From: Prochlorococcus sp. AG-409-J03
GTDB lineage: Bacteria; Cyanobacteriota; Cyanobacteriia; PCC-6307; Cyanobiaceae
NCBI GenBank assembly: GCA_003215695.1
Contig: QCJZ01000009.1
Coordinates: 1 to 35,918 of the forward strand
Length of the DNA: 35,918 bases
Reading direction: 5' to 3'
Shown here: piece after piece, positions 1-10,765 of the stretch
Position numbering within the stretch: the stretch's first letter is position 1
Layout of the letters: every line of letters begins with the position of its first letter
Notes under the pieces: generated by a model
What the model was told of the DNA's origin: nothing
The model's input: the letters and a program-made list of their open reading frames with translations, nothing else
The model's database searches: none
Position numbers and translations under genes: made by a program

Positions 1-747
1 ATCCTTCCAGAAATAGCCTCCAGGCTCAGGAGTGCCTGTTCCAGGCATGATAGATGGATCAAACCAATCTAAATCAAAAGTTAAATAGATTGGCGTTCCT
101 CTAAAACTTGTTAGAGCTTCTTCTAAATATTTTGCATTCTCTCCCAAAGTATGTTGAATTAATCTTTTAGTATTATTCATTTCAAGGAATTCTGATTTTG
201 TTCCACTTCTGATGCCTATTTGAAAGATCTTTTTGCTCGGTAAAACTTCTAAACATCTTTTCATGGTACAAGCATGACTATACTTACTACCTAACCATTC
301 ATCTCTAAGATCTGCATGAGCATCTAATTGAATAATAATTAATTCAGGATAATTACTTACTATTGATTTAATAATTCCACTCGTTATCGAATGCTCTCCA
401 CCAATAATAAGAGGCTTTAAATTATTTTTAAGTAAAATAGCTGTCGCTTCTTGTACATAATTAATTGTTAATTTTGCATCTCCTAAGGGAACATCTAATG
501 ATCCTAGATCAGCAAATTTTATATCCTCTAAATCTAAATTTAATTGTGGACAATATGTTTCAATTCCATAACTATCTTCCCTAACAGCAGAAGGACCGAA
601 TCTTGCGCCAGGCCTATAGCAACAAGTTCCATCATAAGGAACTCCTAAAAGCGATACTTTGCATTGATCAATGCTTCTTTGTGCTCCCATAAATATTGAA
701 CCATCGTTATTAAATAGTGATAGATCTTTGAGGTTGGATCTGATCAT
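1..747 (-). CDS. speB: Agmatinase / arginase-family ureohydrolase, C-terminus cut by window edge
   Basis: A 249-residue N-terminal part of a ureohydrolase is readable; the C-terminus lies beyond base 1. All six manganese ligands of the arginase/agmatinase fold are visible: His119 in GGEHSI, Asp142, His144 and Asp146 in DAHADLRD, and Asp225 and Asp227 in TFDLDWFDPS. The family hydrolyses guanidino compounds to urea; agmatinase gives putrescine from agmatine. The ATG at 747 overlaps the speE stop by four bases (ATGA), so the two genes are probably co-translated, which favours a polyamine role. Some cyanobacterial members of this family act on other guanidino substrates, including guanidine, so the exact substrate is inferred from context. 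Family assignment is very firm, agmatinase activity less so. Confidence 0.88.
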   Translation of the reverse strand, partial: MIRSNLKDLSLFNNDGSIFMGAQRSIDQCKVSLLGVPYDGTCCYRPGARFGPSAVREDSYGIETYCPQLNLDLEDIKFADLGSLDVPLGDAKLTINYVQEATAILLKNNLKPLIIGGEHSITSGIIKSIVSNYPELIIIQLDAHADLRDEWLGSKYSHACTMKRCLEVLPSKKIFQIGIRSGTKSEFLEMNNTKRLIQHTLGENAKYLEEALTSFRGTPIYLTFDLDWFDPSIMPGTGTPEPGGYFWKD

Positions 748-1610
748 TGTTTTTCTAGCTCCCTCTCGATGAATGCAGGGATAGTATTAAATGCACCTTG
801 TTGCCATCGCTCACTCCAAATCTGACAATTTTGCGAGATCTCTTTTACACGACTTTTTTTTGGATTCATGTATTTTGCCTTCTCCATAGAGGCAAATGTC
901 CAACTCCATAAACCGCTTGGGTAGATGGATACAGATCCATACATTGGATCTGCGTAGTCAAAAATTTCACGTAGAACTTTGATAATATTTATATGAATTT
1001 CCTGAAAAGATTCTGGCGATTCACTTTGTGTTGCTAAAACCCCTCCTGGTTTCATTATTCGTTTGCAATCTTTGAGAAAAGAATTGCTGAATAATTCTTT
1101 GGACGGTCCAATAGGATCTGCTCCATCAATAATAATTACATCATATGAATTTTCTTTTGTATGTTTTACCCAATTAATTCCATTCTTGATTTGCAAATTC
1201 AATCTTGAGTCAGACCATGCATTTCCTCCGATACTAGTTAAATACTTTTTGCTTAATTCAATAACCCTTAGATCGATTTCAACTAAATCGATAGACTTAA
1301 CTTCTTTATATTTTAAACATTCTCTTGCACTGCCTCCATCACCTCCTCCAATAATTAAAATATTTTCTATTTGCATAGAAGAACATAAGGCAGGATGAAT
1401 AAGACATTCGTGATAACACTTTTCAGATTTTTCTGCTGTCATCCAACAATCATCAAGTAAAAGTGCTTTGCCATATCTTTTGCTTTCAAATATAGTAATT
1501 TTTTGAAAAGGACTATATTCTTCTATGATTAATTTTCCCTCTAGTCCATACCTAACACCGTTTTGATACTCATAAAGCCAATCTGAAATTGTTTCTGGTT
1601 TGTGATTCAT
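744..1610 (-). CDS. speE: Polyamine aminopropyltransferase (spermidine synthase)
   Basis: This 288-residue protein transfers the aminopropyl group of decarboxylated S-adenosylmethionine to putrescine, making spermidine in the cytosol. The N-terminal beta region includes the substrate-entry segment near residues 50-70. The nucleotide-binding motif GGGDGGSAREC is at 88-98, and the catalytic segment IDGADPIGP begins at 161, with Asp162 the expected catalytic acid. The length is normal for bacterial spermidine synthases. It sits 10 bases after mazG and overlaps speB by four bases, so mazG-speE-speB reads as one minus-strand unit. Related aminopropyltransferases make other polyamines such as thermospermine; the sequence alone does not separate these, but spermidine is the default reading. 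Confidence 0.95.
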   Translation of the reverse strand: MNHKPETISDWLYEYQNGVRYGLEGKLIIEEYSPFQKITIFESKRYGKALLLDDCWMTAEKSEKCYHECLIHPALCSSMQIENILIIGGGDGGSARECLKYKEVKSIDLVEIDLRVIELSKKYLTSIGGNAWSDSRLNLQIKNGINWVKHTKENSYDVIIIDGADPIGPSKELFSNSFLKDCKRIMKPGGVLATQSESPESFQEIHINIIKVLREIFDYADPMYGSVSIYPSGLWSWTFASMEKAKYMNPKKSRVKEISQNCQIWSERWQQGAFNTIPAFIERELEKQ

Positions 1611-1620
1611 AATTATAATA

Positions 1621-2433
1621 TTAATGTTTGAGATTAATCTTTGCTAATTTCCAGTATTTCTGTAATTTCTTTTTTGATTGTGAATGCAATGTGTCTCCTA
1701 TATTTTCTTCTATGTACGTTAATCGTTCTAGGAACCTTTGATTAGTTTTGGCTAATCCTTCTTCTATAGATATTTTATGCCATCTCGCAATATTTATCAA
1801 TGTAAATAATACGTCTCCTATTTCAGTTTCAGCCTCGGAAGGCTTGTTTTTCTTTAATGCATCTTTTAATTCTTCTAATTCTTCATACAATTTATCCCAA
1901 ATTTGATCGCTTTTCTCCCATTCGAATCCGTTTTTTGAAGCTTTTTTAGAGATAATTAGTGCTGCTTTTGTAGCAGGTTGCGGCCTTATCTTTAACTTTA
2001 ACCGATCACTAATTGGTGTTTTAGAGTTATTTAAGGGTCTTTCTTTACACTTGATTTTTTCCCATGAATCTTCCACTTCTTTTATACTAATTTTTGCTTT
2101 ATTTTGAAAAACATGTGGGTGCCTTCGAATTAGCTTTTCGGTGATTATGTCAATGATGTCTTTCATATCAAATAAGTTTTTTTCTTTTGCTATTTGAGCA
2201 TGCAAAATTATTTGTAATAAGAGGTCACCAAGCTCTTCTTTTAATTCATCAGGATTGTTTTCTCGTATTGCGTGAGCAACTTCATAGGCTTCTTCAAGAA
2301 TATATGGGATCAATGAAAGATGGGTTTGCTTGAGATCCCAGGGGCAACCATTGATTGGATCTCGTAGATCTGCAACCACTTGAAGGAGTTTATTGATTTT
2401 TTTTTCTGAATTTATTTGCTTTGTGTTTGTCAT
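1621..2433 (-). CDS. mazG: Nucleoside triphosphate pyrophosphohydrolase MazG
   Basis: A 269-residue house-cleaning enzyme that hydrolyses (d)NTPs to monophosphates and pyrophosphate. It carries two tandem MazG domains: the first has the acidic metal-binding helix EELGDLLLQII, the second EIGDVLFTLINIARW, matching the E. coli-type double-domain MazG of about 263 residues. The reading frame extends upstream to a TTG at 2469, but the ATG at 2433 gives a product of normal length and begins just before the conserved LLQVVADLRDP region, so I prefer it. It is followed after 10 bases by speE. The well-known phage-borne MazG proteins of cyanophages are single-domain, so this double-domain form fits a chromosomal housekeeping copy. 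Family call is secure; the start is less certain. Confidence 0.93.
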   Translation of the reverse strand: MTNTKQINSEKKINKLLQVVADLRDPINGCPWDLKQTHLSLIPYILEEAYEVAHAIRENNPDELKEELGDLLLQIILHAQIAKEKNLFDMKDIIDIITEKLIRRHPHVFQNKAKISIKEVEDSWEKIKCKERPLNNSKTPISDRLKLKIRPQPATKAALIISKKASKNGFEWEKSDQIWDKLYEELEELKDALKKNKPSEAETEIGDVLFTLINIARWHKISIEEGLAKTNQRFLERLTYIEENIGDTLHSQSKKKLQKYWKLAKINLKH

Positions 2434-2549
2434 TTCTGGTTCTCGACAGAGAGCGGTTAACAAGCTCAAAAAACGATTTTTTTTGAATCCTTGATTTAAT
2501 TATGATTAATTCTCAACAACAGAGCAGCTTGAGGTATAAAGTACATGAA

Positions 2550-2565
2550 TTAGTCTTAAGACTAA
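2550..2565. repeat. 16-bp perfect palindrome upstream of tRNA-Val
   Basis: TTAGTCTTAAGACTAA reads the same on both strands and ends nine bases before the first base of tRNA-Val. It could be an operator or a chance AT-rich palindrome within the tRNA promoter region; it lacks the loop and T-run expected of a terminator. Confidence 0.5.
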
Positions 2566-2574
2566 AACTTGTAT

Positions 2575-2646
<72 letters not shown>

Positions 2647-2665
2647 TCTAATTTATTCTCCATTT

Positions 2666-3016
2666 ATGCAAAATGGTCCTGGATTAAAAATATCTGCAAC
2701 AGCAGTAGCAGAGTTAAATAGGCAAGCTGCTTTTACTGGGACTCCAGGTGTTATGCATATTGATTTAATGGATGATAAGTGTGGGGAAGGATGGAAATTT
2801 ATCAGAATTAGGCCAGGAAAAAATAATGGTGTTCCCCTAGCTAGAGCTGATGGAATTACCTTGTATTGTCGCCAAGAACAAATCCTATTTTTTCAAGGTC
2901 TTAAGCTTAATTATTTTGGTGATTTAAGTGGAGGTGGCTTTTTGATTAGCACTCCAAAAGGTGCTGAAGCATCTCCATGTGGGTCAGGTTTTAGAAAATT
3001 TTCAAAAGTTCAATAA
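2666..3016 (+). CDS. HesB/IscA-like (A-type) protein with an altered cysteine set
   Basis: A 116-residue protein related to A-type iron-sulfur carrier proteins. It begins with the family-like LKISATAVAEL segment and has the usual spacing of a first cysteine (Cys39, in DDKCGEG) and a C-terminal cysteine turn (Cys105, in ASPCGSGF). Classical IscA/SufA/ErpA proteins have three cysteines, the last two in a CGCG-type motif; here the third position is Ser107. Three-cysteine cluster or iron binding is therefore not supported, although Cys68 is available. Many picocyanobacterial genomes carry several HesB-like paralogues. The gene starts 20 bases after tRNA-Val and converges on the gene at 3041. Whether it binds Fe-S, binds iron or has another role cannot be told from the sequence. 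Confidence 0.7.
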   Translation: MQNGPGLKISATAVAELNRQAAFTGTPGVMHIDLMDDKCGEGWKFIRIRPGKNNGVPLARADGITLYCRQEQILFFQGLKLNYFGDLSGGGFLISTPKGAEASPCGSGFRKFSKVQ

Positions 3017-3040
3017 TTTTCAAAAAAATAGAGAGCTGTT

Positions 3041-3292
3041 TTATTCTTCTGGAAATAAGAGAGAAGAGAGCTCATCAGAATCAACTTCATACACGCGAGC
3101 TAAACTTGTTTCTATTGCGCTAGTCACTTCACCCGATAAGAATCTCATGGCATTTAAAGCATCATCAGATATTTCCTCTGAAAGCAACTTTTCCTTACTA
3201 TTTAATTTTTCATCGTTGATCACAGCTATTACCCAACTTTGATATGCGTAGACAAGATCGGAGAACTCAAGTTCAGGGTCGTTCAGATCCAT
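3041..3292 (-). CDS. Small acidic hypothetical protein
   Basis: An 83-residue product that I do not recognise. It is strongly acidic, with many Asp and Glu at both ends (it starts MDLNDPELEF and ends SSLLFPEE), and appears largely helical, with no cysteine and no membrane segment. The frame continues upstream to 3316, but that adds a hydrophobic MFIICLFV stretch overlapping the probable promoter space of the divergent gene, so I chose the ATG at 3292. It converges with the HesB-like gene (24 bases between stops) and diverges from the 157-residue gene at 3338. Codon use resembles the neighbouring genes, which supports real coding. No function is proposed. Confidence 0.6.
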   Translation of the reverse strand: MDLNDPELEFSDLVYAYQSWVIAVINDEKLNSKEKLLSEEISDDALNAMRFLSGEVTSAIETSLARVYEVDSDELSSLLFPEE

Positions 3293-3337
3293 GACAAATA
3301 AACAGATAATGAACAATAAACACTAGTTTGACTGTAG

Positions 3338-3811
3338 TTGGAGAAAATGTCTTCCATGGAACAAATATCTCGCACTTCTATTCAAGCAAAAGCATTTGAG
3401 TTCGCATTGTTAGAATTAATTTATAGTAAGCGAGATAGCTTTCAGCCACTGTGGAGCTTGGAAAGCTGGGTTAAATTTTTAATTTGGTTAAGTTTAAATT
3501 GTGGGCTTTCCGGAGATAGAGAAAACCTTGAATTGTTTGCTAAAGCTATGGGTTCTCCTTTAACAAGTCGAATGAGAAAAATATTTTTTGAAAGAGCTTT
3601 AGAAGATTTGTCATTACATATAATGGCTGATCCTGCAGAAGCGCAAGTTTTGATAATGCCAATGGATGGAAATGAGAGAATCCCTGATCAAGACGTAGTT
3701 CAAGCCTTGCAAACGATTGGCTTAAGAGACAAGGTTTCTTTATCTTCGGTTGCATGGGAAAGGCATGACTCAATAGTGTCCATTCCTTGGAAAGTCAAAA
3801 GTGACATTTGA
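3338..3811 (+). CDS. Conserved-looking hypothetical protein upstream of valS
   Basis: A 157-residue soluble-looking protein I cannot place in a named family. Its middle contains a Trp-rich hydrophobic stretch (LWSLESWVKFLIWLSLNCG, about residues 38-56), then a basic helical region (TSRMRKIFFERALEDL) and a C-terminal part rich in beta-type residues. The frame opens at a TTG at 3338; ATG codons at 3347 and 3356 are equally good starts, and a GGAG at 3340-3343 fits the one at 3356 best, at about 12 bases. It lies 74 bases before valS on the same strand. Its length and composition fit a lineage-specific cyanobacterial protein, but that is inference. Confidence 0.65.
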   Translation: MEKMSSMEQISRTSIQAKAFEFALLELIYSKRDSFQPLWSLESWVKFLIWLSLNCGLSGDRENLELFAKAMGSPLTSRMRKIFFERALEDLSLHIMADPAEAQVLIMPMDGNERIPDQDVVQALQTIGLRDKVSLSSVAWERHDSIVSIPWKVKSDI

Positions 3812-3885
3812 ATTTAGGAAAAGAAAGAATGATGTAAAACTTTTGTCGGGAATGAGTAAATTAAATTAAACACATTTTTTTTTCT

Positions 3886-6687
3886 GTGATAGAGCGGGTA
3901 AAAACTACAAAATTATCTGAAGCTTCAGGGCTTCCTAAAACATATGATCCAGTTGGTACTGAAAAGCGCTGGCAGAAAGCTTGGGAAGAGAAAAGAGCTT
4001 TTAAACCGGATCCAGCAGCTCCTGGAGATCCATTCTCCGTAGTTATTCCTCCTCCAAATGTCACAGGCAGTCTGCATATGGGGCATGCTTTTAATACTGC
4101 TTTAATCGATACAGTTGTCAGGTATAAAAGATTAAAAGGAAATAATGTGCTTTGTCTTCCAGGAACAGACCATGCTTCAATTGCGGTTCAAACTATTCTT
4201 GAGAGACAATTAAAGGAAGAAGGCAAAAATCGTCGAGATCTCGGTAGAGCTTCCTTTTTGGAAAAAGCTTGGGAGTGGAAAGAAAAAAGTGGTGGAAGAA
4301 TTGTTGATCAATTAATGCGTTTGGGATATTCCGTAGACTGGAGTAGAGAGAGATTTACATTGGATGAGGGTCTGAGTAAAGCTGTTTCCGAGGCCTTTGT
4401 TCGTTTACATGAGAAAGGATTGATATATCGAGGAGAATATTTGGTGAATTGGTGTCCTGCGTCTGGCTCAGCTGTGAGTGATTTAGAAGTTGAAATGAAA
4501 GAAGTAGATGGATATCTTTGGCATTTTCGATATCCGTTAGTCACATCATCTTTATCAAGAGTGAAAAAAATTAGTTACCTAGAAGTAGCAACTACACGTC
4601 CTGAGACGATGCTTGGTGATGTCGCAGTTGCAGTGAATCCATCAGATCAAAGGTATAAAGATCTCATAGGGGAGAAGCTTACTTTGCCTTTAGTTGGTAG
4701 AACAATTCCCATTATTGGAGACCCCCATGTTGATCAAGATTTTGGAACTGGATGTGTCAAAGTTACTCCAGCTCATGATCCTAATGATTTTGAGATAGGT
4801 CAGAGACATGACTTACCTCAAATAACAGTCATGACGAAAAAAGGAACAATGAATCACAATGCAGGTCGATTTGAAGGTTTGGATCGTTTTGAAGCTCGTG
4901 AAGCTGTTATTGATTCTTTAAAGGAGATTGGTCTTTTAACAAAAATAGAAGCTTATAAACATAGTGTTCCTTTCTCTGACAGAGGAAAAGTACCAGTCGA
5001 GCCATTGCTATCAACTCAGTGGTTTGTCAAAATGGATCCTTTGGCAAATAGTTGTTCTGAATTTTTTGAGAAAGGACAACCTAAATTTATTCCTGATAGA
5101 TGGTCAAAAGTTTATCGAGATTGGTTAACTGATATTAGAGATTGGTGTATTAGTAGACAATTATGGTGGGGACATCGCATTCCTGCTTGGTTTGTGATTA
5201 GTCAAACAGATAATAAAGTTGTTAATGAAACACCGTATATTGTCGCTCGAACTGAAGATGAAGCTAAGAAATTAGCACGAGAGCAATATGGAGATTCAGT
5301 TAAAATTGAGCAAGATGAAGATGTTCTAGATACTTGGTTCTCTAGCGGATTATGGCCTTTTTCCACATTAGGTTGGCCGGATGAAACTAATCCTGATTTT
5401 CAACGTTGGTATCCCACAAATACCCTAGTTACTGGCTTTGACATTATTTTCTTTTGGGTAGCAAGAATGACAATGATGGCTGGAGTTTTTACGGAGAAGA
5501 TGCCATTTTCTGACGTCTATATTCATGGACTTGTTAGAGATGAGCAAAATCGAAAGATGAGTAAAAGCGCAGGAAATGGTATTGATCCTTTATTACTAAT
5601 CGAAAAGTATGGAACTGATGCTTTGAGGTTTGCTCTTGTACGGGAAGTTGCCGGCGCTGGGCAAGATATACGTCTTGACTTTGATCGTAAAAATCAAACA
5701 TCAGCAACGGTTGAGGCCTCTAGAAATTTCGCTAACAAGCTTTGGAATGCAACTAGATTTGCTCTTATCAATCTTGAGGATCAAGATTATGAAAATTTGG
5801 AGAAATATGATTTATCGAAGTTGCAATTATCAGATAAGTGGATCTTATCAAGACTTGCTCGAGTCAATCGTGAGACTGCTAATCGATATGAAAATTATGC
5901 TTTAGGAGAGGCAGCTAAGGGATTATATGAATTTGCTTGGAATGACTTTTGCGATTGGTATTTAGAACTAATTAAACGTCGATTGCATAGTCCAGAAAAT
6001 CTTTCTCCCGATGAATTATTAGATCAAAAAATAGCGAAAAGCATCTTATACAAAGTTTTAAGTGATCTTTTGATTATGCTACATCCTCTAATGCCTCATT
6101 TGACAGAGGAGCTTTGGCATGGATTAACAGGTTTAGCTGAGGATCAATTTCTAGCTTTGCAGCCTTGGCCAAAATTAAATGAACAAGACTTGAATATTGA
6201 TTTAGAGAGTTCTTTCTCTGATTTGTTTGCATCTATCAGATTGATTCGCAATCTACGCGCAGTTGCTGGGTTGAAACCCTCTCAAAAAGTTCCTGTCATG
6301 TTGGTTTCTGGTAAGGCAGTCTTGCAAAACACTCTAAAAACATCAATCAATGATATTGCTGTTTTGACTAAAGCCAAGGATGTTCAAATATTATCTCCAG
6401 AGCAAGCCAAATCATTACCTTCTATGAAAGCTTTAGCAGGCGTAAGCGGAGAGCTAGAGGTTGTTCTTCCTATTGAAGGATTGATAGATATAGCTTCTTT
6501 ACGATCAAGGCTTGAAAAAGATTTAAATAAAGCACAAAAGGAAATAGAAAGTCTCTCTGGACGCCTTGCGAATAAGAATTTTGTTGATAAAGCTCCCAAA
6601 GAGGTTGTTGAGGAATGCAGAGCAAACTTAACGGAGTCAGAAGCGCAAGTCCGTCTAGTCAAAGAGCGTCTAATGGGATTAGATTGA
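3886..6687 (+). CDS. valS: Valyl-tRNA synthetase
   Basis: A 933-residue class I aminoacyl-tRNA synthetase that charges tRNA-Val with valine in the cytosol. The HIGH-type motif is HMGH at 64-67 inside [13 protein letters not shown]. The CP1 editing domain follows, with [10 protein letters not shown] and the HDPNDFEIG segment. The KMSKS signature is intact at 557-561 ([12 protein letters not shown]). An anticodon-binding domain and the C-terminal coiled coil typical of ValRS (about residues 865-933) complete it, and the length is as expected. The start is a GTG at 3886 with no clear Shine-Dalgarno sequence; no better in-frame start precedes the conserved N-terminal helix. The next gene starts 12 bases after the stop. 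Confidence 0.98.
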   Translation: MIERVKTTKLSEASGLPKTYDPVGTEKRWQKAWEEKRAFKPDPAAPGDPFSVVIPPPNVTGSLHMGHAFNTALIDTVVRYKRLKGNNVLCLPGTDHASIAVQTILERQLKEEGKNRRDLGRASFLEKAWEWKEKSGGRIVDQLMRLGYSVDWSRERFTLDEGLSKAVSEAFVRLHEKGLIYRGEYLVNWCPASGSAVSDLEVEMKEVDGYLWHFRYPLVTSSLSRVKKISYLEVATTRPETMLGDVAVAVNPSDQRYKDLIGEKLTLPLVGRTIPIIGDPHVDQDFGTGCVKVTPAHDPNDFEIGQRHDLPQITVMTKKGTMNHNAGRFEGLDRFEAREAVIDSLKEIGLLTKIEAYKHSVPFSDRGKVPVEPLLSTQWFVKMDPLANSCSEFFEKGQPKFIPDRWSKVYRDWLTDIRDWCISRQLWWGHRIPAWFVISQTDNKVVNETPYIVARTEDEAKKLAREQYGDSVKIEQDEDVLDTWFSSGLWPFSTLGWPDETNPDFQRWYPTNTLVTGFDIIFFWVARMTMMAGVFTEKMPFSDVYIHGLVRDEQNRKMSKSAGNGIDPLLLIEKYGTDALRFALVREVAGAGQDIRLDFDRKNQTSATVEASRNFANKLWNATRFALINLEDQDYENLEKYDLSKLQLSDKWILSRLARVNRETANRYENYALGEAAKGLYEFAWNDFCDWYLELIKRRLHSPENLSPDELLDQKIAKSILYKVLSDLLIMLHPLMPHLTEELWHGLTGLAEDQFLALQPWPKLNEQDLNIDLESSFSDLFASIRLIRNLRAVAGLKPSQKVPVMLVSGKAVLQNTLKTSINDIAVLTKAKDVQILSPEQAKSLPSMKALAGVSGELEVVLPIEGLIDIASLRSRLEKDLNKAQKEIESLSGRLANKNFVDKAPKEVVEECRANLTESEAQVRLVKERLMGLD

Positions 6688-6699
6688 ACTCTCTACACC

Positions 6700-7323
6700 A
6701 TGTCTTACAACTTAGAAACTCTGGTTAATAATTTCATTCCTTTTTTAAGTAGCCCTCTTGGTATTTTGGTTTTTGTTTTGGTGTATGTTTTTTGGGTGTC
6801 TTGTTTGTTGCCAGGCTCATGGCTTTCCATGCTGTCTGGCTTTCTGTATGGCACTTGGTTTGGAAGTGCGATTGTTTTTGTAGGTGCTTTTGTTGGAGCT
6901 CATCTAACTTTTTATTTAGGGAGAACTTTTTTAAAGGAATGGGCTCAAAAAAAGGTCTCAAATTTTCCAAAAGTTCAAATAATGGAGAAAGCGGTTAAAC
7001 GCGAGGGGCTAAAAGTCATTCTTCTTACAAGGCTTTCTCCTCTTTTTCCATTTGGCTTACTAAATTTTACATATGGCTTGAGTGACCTAAAAGTTCGTGA
7101 TTTTACTCTTGGAATGATTGGTATATTACCTGGCACAATTTTATATTGCAGTTTAGGTTCCTTAGCACTTAAAGTTTCAAGTTTTGGGGCAGTACTCTCA
7201 GGAAGATCTGATACTAGTTCATTTATTTGGAGCTTAATTAGTATTTTGTCTACTATTTTAGTTGTTATTTTAGTTTTACGTTCAACAAGAAAACTAAATC
7301 AGGATGCTCAATCAATAGATTAA
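6700..7323 (+). CDS. VTT-domain (TVP38/TMEM64, DedA-related) membrane protein
   Basis: A 207-residue inner- or thylakoid-membrane protein of the VTT superfamily. Hydrophobic segments lie near residues 18-40, 44-75, 130-155 and 172-196. The family region includes the GxLYGxxxG-like stretch (SGFLYGTWFG), a charged cytoplasmic link, and RLSPLFPFGLLNFTYGL, the conserved Arg/Pro/Asn segment of TVP38-like proteins. Members act as lipid scramblases or envelope homeostasis factors; no substrate is assignable here. It starts 12 bases after valS, so the two are probably transcribed together. Its stop codon overlaps, on the opposite strand, the stop of the 52-residue gene at 7320. Family call is good, function open. 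Confidence 0.85.
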   Translation: MSYNLETLVNNFIPFLSSPLGILVFVLVYVFWVSCLLPGSWLSMLSGFLYGTWFGSAIVFVGAFVGAHLTFYLGRTFLKEWAQKKVSNFPKVQIMEKAVKREGLKVILLTRLSPLFPFGLLNFTYGLSDLKVRDFTLGMIGILPGTILYCSLGSLALKVSSFGAVLSGRSDTSSFIWSLISILSTILVVILVLRSTRKLNQDAQSID

Positions 7324-7478
7324 TCATCACTTTTTAAGTTCCAATCTTCAATCGTAGCAAATAGGATAAACCAATAAAGTCTTATGCGATGAAATATACC
7401 TTTTTTGGAAGCCAGTATCTCATATTTTGCCCGGCCACAATCCGTTTTTATTAATGAAAAGATTGGATTTTTATCCAT
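7320..7478 (-). CDS. Small hypothetical protein (52 aa) downstream of ligA
   Basis: An open frame of 52 codons from an ATG at 7478 to a TAA at 7320-7322. It fills almost the whole space between ligA and the VTT gene. The product starts MDKNPIFSLIKTDCGRAKYE and is followed by a basic segment and an aromatic stretch (RIRLYWFILFATIEDW), which may be an amphipathic or short membrane-contacting helix. It lies 20 bases after ligA on the same strand and overlaps the convergent VTT gene by four bases. Evidence for coding: higher local GC than the flanking AT-rich spacer, a sensible residue mix, and exact fit to the gap. There is no clear Shine-Dalgarno sequence. No family is recognised. Confidence 0.6.
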   Translation of the reverse strand: MDKNPIFSLIKTDCGRAKYEILASKKGIFHRIRLYWFILFATIEDWNLKSDD

Positions 7479-7498
7479 TTTTAATTTCTAATTTTTTT

Positions 7499-9565
<2,067 letters not shown>

Positions 9566-9583
9566 TTATAACATTTTGCTAAA

Positions 9584-10006
9584 TTAGCTTTTGGCTTTGG
9601 CAATTCGATCAATTTGCCAATTTTCATTGATTTTAATAAAAGTAAAGTCAAGAGGCATTTCATTTTTCTTGTCTTCTGATTTCAAATTAAGTGTTAGCAT
9701 TATTTGATTATCTTCAATTCTTGGACGTCCTGACTTCAAGTTTCTATATCGATTTAATTGCAAGCTACCTAAAAATTTGATGAAGTCTTGTCTATTTACA
9801 TGTGTTTTATATGCCTTGGTCGTAAGCCTATATGCTCCATCTATTCGGCCTGCTGCAATTTGATCAAAAAACTTTTTGACAAGAGGATTGATGCCTCTAG
9901 CACTAATGACAAGTTTAATTGCATTAAATGTCCAAAAAAGGAGAAGCGCGCCGACCCCTGCTAAGAGAGCTTTTAATCCAATTGCTTTGATTAGAGCACT
10001 ATCCAT
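9584..10006 (-). CDS. Hypothetical protein with N-terminal membrane anchor and NTF2-like region
   Basis: A 140-residue protein with one hydrophobic segment near residues 8-32 (LKALLAGVGALLLFWTFNA is its core), probably an uncleaved anchor. A soluble domain of about 100 residues follows: a helical part with FFDQIAAGRIDGAYRLTTKAY, then strands ending in FIKINENWQIDRIAKAKS. This layout resembles NTF2-like or DUF4864-type domains that often sit outside the membrane, but the match is by eye only. It is 18 bases upstream of ligA on the same strand and divergent from the SprT-like gene. No catalytic residues are obvious. Function unknown. Confidence 0.7.
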   Translation of the reverse strand: MDSALIKAIGLKALLAGVGALLLFWTFNAIKLVISARGINPLVKKFFDQIAAGRIDGAYRLTTKAYKTHVNRQDFIKFLGSLQLNRYRNLKSGRPRIEDNQIMLTLNLKSEDKKNEMPLDFTFIKINENWQIDRIAKAKS

Positions 10007-10125
10007 GTTTTTTAATTCCGTTTAATTAGAGATTCTGACTTATTAGCCATGAGATTAGCTTGTTTGTTATTGATAGTCAGACAGAATGTTATCGGAATAA
10101 TAAAGCCAATGAGTTTTTCGTTTCA

Positions 10126-10674
10126 ATGTCTTTAATACCTGTATTGCCATTATTTCTCGAATTAAACAGACAATATTTTCAGAACTCCTTGCTTGAGAGA
10201 GGAGTCCCTAGAGTTTCTGTTCGTTGGAGTGATGGTCGGATGCGGACTACGGCAGGCTTGTATAAACGTAAAACTAATTTTTTTGGAGGAAAAGCTGGTG
10301 AAATTATTTTATCCAGGCCAGTTTTAGAGAATCTTCCTGAAAAGGCATTAAAGAGTACCTTATGCCACGAAATGATTCATGCCTGGATTGATCTTGACCT
10401 GAAAGTTGAGGAGGTGCATGGGCCTAATTTTATGAAGCGAATGGCAGAAATAAATTCTTCTCAAACTGATTTCCAGGTTACGGTTCGTCATTCGTTCCCG
10501 GTATCTAAAAAAACTCCAAAATGGCTGGCAACTTGTCCTTCATGTAAAAGAAGTTTTCGTTATAGACGTATTGTCAAAGGAGCTGCTTGTCGAAGTTGTT
10601 GTAATAATTTTTTTGGAGGCCAATGGGATAAAAAATGCTTACTGATATATAAACCTTTTTCAGAAGTTAATTAA
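10126..10674 (+). CDS. SprT-like zinc metalloprotein
   Basis: A 182-residue SprT-family protein. With numbering from the ATG at 10126, the metal site is HEMIH at 81-85 within CHEMIHAW, with the probable third ligand His98 in VHGPNF. A C-terminal zinc ribbon has CPSC (137-140) and CRSC (155-158). The family includes the eukaryotic protease SPRTN and bacterial SprT; the bacterial members are poorly characterised. The frame is open further up to a TTG at 10060, adding 22 residues that do not resemble the family, so the ATG is chosen. It is divergent from the anchored protein at 9584. The HExxH suggests peptidase activity, but this is unproven for such small bacterial members. Confidence 0.85.
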   Translation: MSLIPVLPLFLELNRQYFQNSLLERGVPRVSVRWSDGRMRTTAGLYKRKTNFFGGKAGEIILSRPVLENLPEKALKSTLCHEMIHAWIDLDLKVEEVHGPNFMKRMAEINSSQTDFQVTVRHSFPVSKKTPKWLATCPSCKRSFRYRRIVKGAACRSCCNNFFGGQWDKKCLLIYKPFSEVN

Positions 10675-10700
10675 TCAGTGTTCATTTATTGGCTTTTCTT

Positions 10701-10716
10701 AAATTTTCGAAAATTT
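10701..10716. repeat. 16-bp AT-rich perfect palindrome
   Basis: AAATTTTCGAAAATTT lies 26 bases after the SprT-like stop and 49 bases before the next gene. It can fold only into a weak all-A/T stem and lacks a following T-run, so a terminator is doubtful. It may be a regulatory site or chance. Confidence 0.35.
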
Positions 10717-10765
10717 CGTTATTAAGGTCTTTTATTACTTGGTTTAAAAGGGTTAAATTCAAGAA

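Noticed and set aside
1621-2433. Phage-derived mazG as a sign of horizontal transfer
   Set aside because: The protein has two MazG domains and housekeeping neighbours, unlike the single-domain cyanophage forms.
10060-10125. N-terminal extension of the SprT-like protein from a TTG
   Set aside because: The 22 added residues do not resemble the family, and the ATG at 10126 starts directly before the conserved LFLELNRQYF helix.
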